Shown: positions 2,379 through 7,335 of the stretch, piece by piece
Layout: each line of letters opens with the position of its first letter
How positions within the stretch are numbered: the stretch's first letter is position 1
NCBI GenBank assembly: GCA_016192205.1
Contig: JACPUP010000039.1
Location: 1 to 7,335, forward strand
Direction of reading: 5' to 3'
DNA length: 7,335 bases
DNA from: Candidatus Kerfeldbacteria bacterium
GTDB lineage: Bacteria; Patescibacteriota; Patescibacteriia; SBBC01; JACPUP01
Program-made: the position numbers and the translations under genes
Notes under the pieces: generated by a model
What the model saw: only the letters and a program-made list of their open reading frames with translations
What the model was told of the DNA's origin: nothing
The model's database searches: none

Positions 2379-5300
2379 GTGAAAACAAAAACAGAACTCG
2401 AGGTATCAACGCCGCTCTTAACGAGGACGAGAGTCCTCGTGGCCCTTTGTTTTCTCGGAGCGGTTGCAGCGTTTGGACTAGCGCTGACGACGAAACTGAA
2501 AAGCCGGCAGTCCCGGCCTCTCCCGCAACGGGTTACGGTCGCCACGACGGTCACCGCGGATGACCAGTCGGTCACTCGAACGAGCAGCGTCAGCGACCAG
2601 CCGGTGCGGCCCGCTGTGGCGGCCGGACAGGTACTGGTGAAATTCAAATCCATTCAAACAGCCGACGAACTCCTGGCAAAGCGAAAGAGTCGCTCGACGG
2701 CAAGAATCGAAATTTCCGGCGCGCCAGTAGTCACCGAGGCCTTGGAGCGTTTCCGCGTGACGAAAGCCGATCGCGGCATTGCGCACTCGACGGACGGCGA
2801 AACGTCAACGCTCGTCACATTGACCGCCGAGAACCTTTCCGCTGAGGATACCTGGCGCTTGGCAGAGAATCTGAAGGCCGATGCCGCCGTTGCCTACGCG
2901 GAACCGAACCTCATCTTCCATACGACACCGGCTTCAGAGGTTGAAGGAGAGAGCGGCGGCGACAGTGGCGGTGACAACCCCTCCCCGAACGACCCCTATT
3001 TCTCATCGAGCGGAAGCTGGGGCAACACGTACAGCGACCAGTGGGGCATGCTGACCATTGATGCGCCGAATGGCTGGCGGCAAGTCGCAGACAACCTCCC
3101 GGTCGTTGTGGCGGTCATCGACACGGGCATGGATTTCACCCATCCCGATTTCTCCGCGGCCTGGCAGAATCCGCGCGAGTCTGGTCCGCAGGCGGCGAAC
3201 GGCGTTGACGACGATCGCAATGGCTATATCGACGATTGGCGGGGATGGGATTTCGTAACATATGACGATGGCGTCGCGGACAACGATCCAACCGACGACT
3301 TCGGACATGGAACCCATGTGGCCGGCATCATCGCGGCGACCTGGAACAACGGGGTCGGGATCGCCGGACTCGGGAAAGAGAAGCTCCGCATCATGTCCCT
3401 CAAGGCCCTCGATGACCAAGGGGTCGGGAGCCTGAGTGACCTGGCGAGCGCGATCTACTACGCGGCCGACAACGGGGCGAAGGTCATCAATGCGAGCTGG
3501 GGAGCAGGTCCGATGAATCAGTCACCGACGCTTCTCGATGCAGTCAATTACGCCCACAACCTCTGGAATGTCGTGTTCATTGCGTCTGCCGGTAACAGCA
3601 ACGCAGACGTCGGGACCGAAACCTCCGGTTATACGCCGGCGAACATCCGTAATGCAGTAACGGTCGGCGCCGTTGGTCCAAACAGCGCTCGGGCCTCCTT
3701 CTCGAACTTTGGGTTAAAAATCGATGTGATGGCACCTGGGGTGGATGTCCTTTCCCTCCGGGCGACCGGCACCGATATGTACTGTACCGCTGACAGCCGG
3801 TATTGCACCCCCACGACTACCCACATCGTCGGGGGGCATCCCGGCGGGGAGTATTACCGCTCTGACGGGACGAGCATGGCCGCACCGCACGTCACGGCGC
3901 TGGCTGCCCTCTTCCTTGGAAAGTACCCTGATCGAACCCCGGAGCACGTGCGGCAAGCATTGCGGCACGGAACGATCGATGCGGGATCGGTTGGACGAGA
4001 CAACTATTACGGCTTCGGCCTCATCAAAGCCGCCAAGATCTTCGATGAATGGGATGCTCCGGCGCTCCAGATCACCGGTCCAACCGACACTCAACCCGGT
4101 ATGCCAACGACTGTGACGGCCGTGCTGACGGGCGATCAGATCGCCGAGTGGCGGATGACTGCCCCGGCGCCGGATGGAACGACGGGCACCCTGGCTTCGG
4201 GCGGGGCGGCACCAACGGAACCGATTTCGGCACCGTGGGATCTTACCCCCAATTTTGAGGGGAGCTGGCCCGTCACGCTGTGGGCAAAAAACAATCGTGG
4301 GTACGAGTATTCGGATGTATTCCTCGTCCGTGTTGATCGACTGTTCATCACGTCTCCCGCGTCTGGAGCGTACCTCGGCAACCTTGGTACCGTTGAAGTC
4401 CGCGGCACGGCGAATCCACGGGGTTTTACTTCGTACTCCCTCCGCGTCACCCGGGAGAGGAATGGCGCGACGGTCACGCCGCCAATAACCTATCCTAGCG
4501 GCGGTCAACAACCGGTCATTCGTGGGTTGCTGGCAACGATCGATCTTTCCGGGCTTGATCCGGACTACTACCGTGTCTATGTCGATTCGAACGGATCAGA
4601 CGGGCGATCGACTGAATCAATCCAAATCGTGGTTGACCGCACGCTACATGCAGGCTGGCCCCAATCGATTGGGCCGATTATTGCCCCTGACCTTCGACTG
4701 TCACTGTATTCCCACTTCGATACAGCGAACATCGATGGCAGTGGAGGAAATGAGATCATCAGTGGCTATGGCGAATATATTCGGGTATTCCATCACACCG
4801 GTCAGACGCTCTGGGAACGTTCTGTCGACGACCCAGACCACGGGGGAACGCAGAGTACCCAGTATGGGCCAGCCGTTGGTGATGTAACCGGCGATGGACT
4901 ACCTGAGGTGGTGGCCGTGAACAATAAAGGCCGGGTGTTCGTGTGGGACCGCACCGGTGCCCCGCTGCCTGGCTGGCCGGCGCAACTCAGCACGGCCAAA
5001 CCGAACCGAGTCAGTCTCGGAGATCTCAATGGAGATGGTGTCAATGAAATGATCTTCTCCAGTTGGGACGGTTACATTCGTGCCTACAATGCCAACAATC
5101 CAGCCACCCCGCAGTGGGAACAGTTTATCTGGCCCGCCCAGGAAATCGGCGACGTCAGCATCGGCGACATTGACGGGAATTCAGCCAACGGTCAGGAACT
5201 GGCCTTTCTGAAATTCGCGTACGTTGGGGGCTTCGATATTTCGACGCTCTACGTCTACAACAGCGCCGGCCAACAACTCTGTCGCCGAGATGGTCTTTCC

Positions 5301-5978
5301 GCTGATCCCAATATGGCCGCGCTTGTCCTGGCCGACCTCGATCAAAATGGGGATCTTGAGATCATCGAAACTGGCTTGAACGGCTGGATCCATGTTTGGA
5401 ATCACGACTGTGCAACAGAACTTCCTGGATGGCCGAAATCGATCGGTCTGCAACTTCACACCCCGGCTGTAGCGGATCTCGACGGGAACGGTCAGTTAGA
5501 TATTGTCGCGGGAACACAATACGATGGTCACCCAACGGAATTCCGCTACATCTCCTACCTTTATGCGTGGCGCGCCAGTGGAACCTTACTCCCTGGCTGG
5601 CCGGTCATGACGAGCGGAAATATGACCGGAAGTATTGGCGTCGATTCCATGACGATTGCTGATGTCGACGGCGTCGCTGGGCTCGAGGTCATCACGTTCG
5701 GCGACAGCCAAAACGGTATTCCGACCGCCGGCCCAATCGCCTTCCGCGCAGACGGCACGGAAGTCAGTGGCTTTCGTCAGCCGACGTTCGGACACCCAGC
5801 TGGCGAGCAAGTCCTGACGCCTGTCATCGCTGATCTCGACGGGGACGGATTGTTAGAAGTTGCGACGGTCGACACACTCATGAACCTCTACGTCTGGGAC
5901 CTCACTGCCTCGGTGACCGCGGCCCAACCGTGGCCGATGTTCCAGCGCGACCCACTCCATTCGGGACGGTACCGGTGA
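2379..5978 (+). CDS. Secreted subtilisin-like serine protease (S8) with FG-GAP/VCBS repeat tail (1199 aa)
   Basis: The N-terminus has a hydrophobic segment (about residues 18-36) after a short basic stretch, so it is exported or membrane-anchored. Residues about 83-180 (GQVLVKFK ... VAYAEPNLIF) match an I9/fervidolysin-type propeptide that chaperones folding and keeps the enzyme inactive. An acidic Gly/Ser linker follows. The peptidase S8 domain (about 211-555) has a full catalytic triad, D248 (VIDTGMDFTHPDF), H310 (FGHGTHVAG) and S499 (DGTSMAAPHV), with oxyanion Asn406 (ASAGNS). Two Ig-like regions (about 560-755) lead to eight Asp-rich calcium-loop repeats of the (A/G)DxDGDGxxE type at about 785, 834, 881, 929, 985, 1032, 1095 and 1151, expected to form a beta-propeller, often with LPGWP motifs between. 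It ends in WPMFQRDPLHSGRYR. The start is GTG; an in-frame TGA lies 6 bases upstream. Confidence 0.95.
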   Translation: MKTKTELEVSTPLLTRTRVLVALCFLGAVAAFGLALTTKLKSRQSRPLPQRVTVATTVTADDQSVTRTSSVSDQPVRPAVAAGQVLVKFKSIQTADELLAKRKSRSTARIEISGAPVVTEALERFRVTKADRGIAHSTDGETSTLVTLTAENLSAEDTWRLAENLKADAAVAYAEPNLIFHTTPASEVEGESGGDSGGDNPSPNDPYFSSSGSWGNTYSDQWGMLTIDAPNGWRQVADNLPVVVAVIDTGMDFTHPDFSAAWQNPRESGPQAANGVDDDRNGYIDDWRGWDFVTYDDGVADNDPTDDFGHGTHVAGIIAATWNNGVGIAGLGKEKLRIMSLKALDDQGVGSLSDLASAIYYAADNGAKVINASWGAGPMNQSPTLLDAVNYAHNLWNVVFIASAGNSNADVGTETSGYTPANIRNAVTVGAVGPNSARASFSNFGLKIDVMAPGVDVLSLRATGTDMYCTADSRYCTPTTTHIVGGHPGGEYYRSDGTSMAAPHVTALAALFLGKYPDRTPEHVRQALRHGTIDAGSVGRDNYYGFGLIKAAKIFDEWDAPALQITGPTDTQPGMPTTVTAVLTGDQIAEWRMTAPAPDGTTGTLASGGAAPTEPISAPWDLTPNFEGSWPVTLWAKNNRGYEYSDVFLVRVDRLFITSPASGAYLGNLGTVEVRGTANPRGFTSYSLRVTRERNGATVTPPITYPSGGQQPVIRGLLATIDLSGLDPDYYRVYVDSNGSDGRSTESIQIVVDRTLHAGWPQSIGPIIAPDLRLSLYSHFDTANIDGSGGNEIISGYGEYIRVFHHTGQTLWERSVDDPDHGGTQSTQYGPAVGDVTGDGLPEVVAVNNKGRVFVWDRTGAPLPGWPAQLSTAKPNRVSLGDLNGDGVNEMIFSSWDGYIRAYNANNPATPQWEQFIWPAQEIGDVSIGDIDGNSANGQELAFLKFAYVGGFDISTLYVYNSAGQQLCRRDGLSADPNMAALVLADLDQNGDLEIIETGLNGWIHVWNHDCATELPGWPKSIGLQLHTPAVADLDGNGQLDIVAGTQYDGHPTEFRYISYLYAWRASGTLLPGWPVMTSGNMTGSIGVDSMTIADVDGVAGLEVITFGDSQNGIPTAGPIAFRADGTEVSGFRQPTFGHPAGEQVLTPVIADLDGDGLLEVATVDTLMNLYVWDLTASVTAAQPWPMFQRDPLHSGRYR

Positions 5979-6102
5979 AGTGATTGCGCGCAGCGAGGGT
6001 CACGCTCCGCCCGTTGTCCTGTCGGGGCTTCGTCTGAAATGGGTTTGTCGTTCGTCTCATAGTTTCCACCAGTTGAAATATTAAGGGGTCGCTCGGCGAC
6101 AA

Positions 6103-6129
6103 CAAAACCGCCACAGCAGGCCGGTTTTG
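6103..6129. terminator. Bidirectional terminator between convergent genes
   Basis: CAAAACCG (6103-6110) pairs with CGGTTTTG (6122-6129). The stem carries an A-run on one side and a T-run on the other, so it can end transcription of the protease (+) and of the DUF1761 gene (-). The remainder of 5979-6102 holds nothing recognisable. Confidence 0.7.
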
Positions 6130-6136
6130 CGTTGGT

Positions 6137-6544
6137 CTACGCCCAAGCGGCGAGGACGCCCCCGCCGAACGCCAGCAGCACGCCGTAGTAGAGCTGCTCG
6201 ATCCAGACAGCCGTCGCAGAGCGCTGCGCGAACAGGCCGTTCATCATACCCGTGGTAAAACTAAACCCGAGCCAGGCCAGGAGCCCTGCGATCAAACCGT
6301 CCGAGAATGTTGTCGCGCCTACCCAGCGGACCAGGTGCGCCAGGATGATAACCTGGACGATGGACAAAATAACCATGCCGGTCATGGCGCGACTCTGGCC
6401 CTTCTTCAAATCCTCCTCGGTCTTGCCGATGGCGGCCATCCACTGTTTGCCAAACAGGACTTTCCCGAACCACAGGAACCCAAGTGCCATCGAACCCGCA
6501 ACGACCACGAGAACCGCCAGCCAGTTGATATCGAAATCAATCAT
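6137..6544 (-). CDS. DUF1761 family integral membrane protein (135 aa)
   Basis: The opening (MIDFDINWLAVLVVVAGSMALG) with FLWFGKVLFGKQWM, and later GLLAWLGFSFTTGMMNGLF and QLYYGVLLAFGGG, follow the DUF1761 pattern: INWLAV, WF/WYS-LFG, a central WLGF segment and a late Tyr-rich helix. Four membrane helices are expected at about residues 7-26, 54-75, 81-104 and 114-135, with a charged loop (KTEEDLKKGQSR) after the first. The family's biochemical role is not established. The ATG at 6544 is chosen because AGGGGGTGAT, one base from a full Shine-Dalgarno, precedes it at good spacing. A GTG at 6553 with AAGGAG upstream would add three residues. It stops with TAG and is convergent with the protease. 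Confidence 0.9.
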   Translation of the reverse strand: MIDFDINWLAVLVVVAGSMALGFLWFGKVLFGKQWMAAIGKTEEDLKKGQSRAMTGMVILSIVQVIILAHLVRWVGATTFSDGLIAGLLAWLGFSFTTGMMNGLFAQRSATAVWIEQLYYGVLLAFGGGVLAAWA

Positions 6545-6570
6545 GCGTATCACCCCCTCTCCTTACGGCG

Positions 6571-6599
6571 AGTATACGCTGACAGCCGCGTCCAGTCGA
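6571..6599 (-). promoter_or_regulatory. Putative promoter of the DUF1761 gene
   Basis: On the minus strand TCGACT (6599-6594), a 17-base spacer, then TATACT (6576-6571). The start would be near 6564, placing the Shine-Dalgarno at the 5' end of the mRNA. It lies between the upstream gene's terminator hairpin and this gene, so DUF1761 is probably a separate transcript. Confidence 0.6.
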
Positions 6600-6621
6600 G
6601 CCAGACCGCGGCCAATATGAA

Positions 6622-6655
6622 CGTGCTTCCCACCGTTGAACCAGTGGGAAGCACG
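6622..6655 (-). terminator. Stem-loop terminator after the 180-residue gene
   Basis: A perfect 12-bp stem, CGTGCTTCCCAC (6622-6633) with GTGGGAAGCACG (6644-6655), around a 10-base loop, 7 bases past the stop. The minus-strand tail TTCATATT is only moderately T-rich, so termination may be partial. Confidence 0.6.
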
Positions 6656-6662
6656 AGGAGCA

Positions 6663-7205
6663 TCACGCGGTGGCAACCGGCGCGGGTTCCTGCGCTGAAG
6701 CGCCGAGCGTTGCGAGGAAATCCAGCGACGGGTAGTCCGGCAGCTGCGGGTATTTTTGCAGGAGCCTCTGACGGCTGACTGCCAGGGCGTCTGGCAGGAC
6801 TTCGGGCGACCGCTGGCGACGCGCCCACCAGTGATGGAGGCGCACCAGGACGGCTGTCTCGCGGAAGCTCAATTTCTCCGCGATGATCGCGACCAGCACG
6901 TCCCGGCGAACCAGCACATCACGCACGCGTGCCAGCTCAACGGCCGTTCCCCGCGGCAGATCGTACTCGAGGAGTAGCCGCTGGATCTCGAGCGAGAGAC
7001 CCATAATCGTCCTGTTGTCCGCCTGGAAGGTCTTGGATGTGCTTCTGCCGTCGCGGTAGAAGCACTTGACCGCCGTCTTCATCTCTTCCTCAAACTCCGT
7101 CCGTGCCGTCGGCTCGAGCGCCGCAATCTGCGCTGTCACCTCGGCCAACTGTTTCTGAACGGACGTACGCCTGGACGCTGCCGTCATCACAGACACAGAT
7201 TTCAT
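6663..7205 (-). CDS. Predicted coiled-coil/helical protein of unknown function (180 aa)
   Basis: I do not recognise a family. The ATG at 7205 has an excellent Shine-Dalgarno (GGGAGGAG, about 7211-7218) about 5-6 bases upstream. The protein has a basic, Ser/Thr-rich N-terminus (MKSVSVMTAASRRTSVQKQ) and is largely alpha-helical, with a probable amphipathic or coiled-coil stretch at about 15-45 (QLAEVTAQIAALEP). Further helices include LEIQRLLLEYDLP, ARVRDVLVRRDVLVAIIAEKLSF and TAVLVRLHHWWARRQR. The C-terminus is Ala/Pro-rich. It has one cysteine (C48) and no signal peptide or membrane segment. It is its own transcription unit, with a palindrome-bearing promoter upstream and a stem-loop downstream, so its expression is probably regulated. 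The helix plan could suit a DNA-binding or structural protein, but no motif confirms that. Confidence 0.8.
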   Translation of the reverse strand: MKSVSVMTAASRRTSVQKQLAEVTAQIAALEPTARTEFEEEMKTAVKCFYRDGRSTSKTFQADNRTIMGLSLEIQRLLLEYDLPRGTAVELARVRDVLVRRDVLVAIIAEKLSFRETAVLVRLHHWWARRQRSPEVLPDALAVSRQRLLQKYPQLPDYPSLDFLATLGASAQEPAPVATA

Positions 7206-7226
7206 CTGACTCCTCCCAATGAACAG

Positions 7227-7244
7227 CTCGACGTGGTTGTCGAG
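7227..7244 (-). other. Hairpin in the 5' leader of the 180-residue gene
   Basis: CTCGAC and GTCGAG (7227-7232 and 7239-7244) form a 6-bp stem around a 6-base loop, about 10 bases before the Shine-Dalgarno and inside the predicted leader. It could modulate ribosome access or mRNA stability. Confidence 0.4.
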
Positions 7245-7253
7245 TCTGGACGG

Positions 7254-7283
7254 AGTCTACGTGAGACACACTGTGTCTGTCAA
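7254..7283 (-). promoter_or_regulatory. Putative promoter of the 180-residue gene
   Basis: On the minus strand TTGACA (7283-7278), an 18-base spacer, then TAGACT (7259-7254). It gives a leader of about 42 nt before the ATG at 7205. The spacer holds a perfect palindrome, listed separately. Confidence 0.75.
7264..7278. promoter_or_regulatory. Palindromic operator candidate between -35 and -10
   Basis: AGACACA (7264-7270), central C, TGTGTCT (7272-7278): a perfect 15-base inverted repeat occupying the promoter spacer and touching the -35 box. This is the classic placement for a dimeric repressor or a spacer-binding activator. The regulator is not identified. Confidence 0.55.
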
Positions 7284-7335
7284 TCCGTTACACCATTTTA
7301 CCAAAGCGCTTCAAACGCAATGAATTGAGAACGAC

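Noticed and set aside
2042..2653. Minus-strand open frame of 203 codons over the tRNA-Pro region
   Set aside because: It runs antisense through two tRNA-Pro sequences and the start of the protease gene; its peptide is the familiar antisense-tRNA artefact.
3714..4511. Minus-strand open frame of 265 codons inside the protease gene
   Set aside because: A shadow of a well-supported S8 peptidase frame; highly Arg-rich with no recognisable motif.
5976..6060. Readthrough of the protease TGA as glycine because of the UCA tRNA
   Set aside because: The protein already ends in a typical WPMFQRDPLHSG-type C-terminus and a second TGA follows two bases later in another frame. The 28-codon extension to the next TAG has no plausible domain content.

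Overview
This is a bacterial window of fairly high GC. Genes are compact, with Shine-Dalgarno sites, sigma70-like promoters and stem-loop terminators. I would guess a Candidate Phyla Radiation (Patescibacteria/Parcubacteria-like) genome because of the small genes, the leaderless promoter-to-start arrangement and the heavily interrupted RNA genes, but no phylogenetic marker here settles this. TGA, TAG and TAA are all used as stops.

Layout. At 1-169 (-) lies the start of a metallo-beta-lactamase-fold hydrolase that runs off the left edge. It is divergent from a two-gene + operon: a small exported protein (315-722) and an overlapping 78-residue protein (709-945), closed by a strong hairpin terminator (1004-1037). 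A minus-strand tRNA operon follows. It has a near-consensus promoter at 1895-1923, then tRNA-Arg(CCT), tRNA-Phe(GAA), tRNA-Val(GAC), a tRNA with anticodon CAT, and a tRNA whose anticodon reads TCA by position, ending in its own terminator (1040-1076). On the + strand at 1973-2218 is a tRNA-Pro(TGG) gene interrupted by a 170-nt intron. Next come a 1199-residue leaderless subtilisin-like protease with a beta-propeller-type tail (2379-5978), a convergent DUF1761 membrane protein (6137-6544, -), and an unrecognised 180-residue coiled-coil protein (6663-7205, -) with a palindrome inside its promoter.

The notable biology is in the tRNA region. Three of the five tRNAs in the minus-strand operon (Arg, Phe, Val) contain insertions of 20, 48 and 44 nt inside the T-loop. 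Each insertion folds almost exactly into one or two hairpins. Removing each one restores a consensus T-loop (TTC-purine-AAT), a paired T-stem, a paired acceptor stem and encoded CCA, with mature lengths of 74-75 nt. The + strand tRNA-Pro(TGG) is split in the anticodon loop, and its 170-nt intron carries a second, complete tRNA-Pro(TGG) fold. The intron ends pair over 9 bp plus 8 bp. All four insertions are far too short for ordinary group I or II introns, so they look like small structure-defined introns in bacterial tRNAs with an unknown excision route. Splicing itself is inferred; the folds are directly visible in the sequence.
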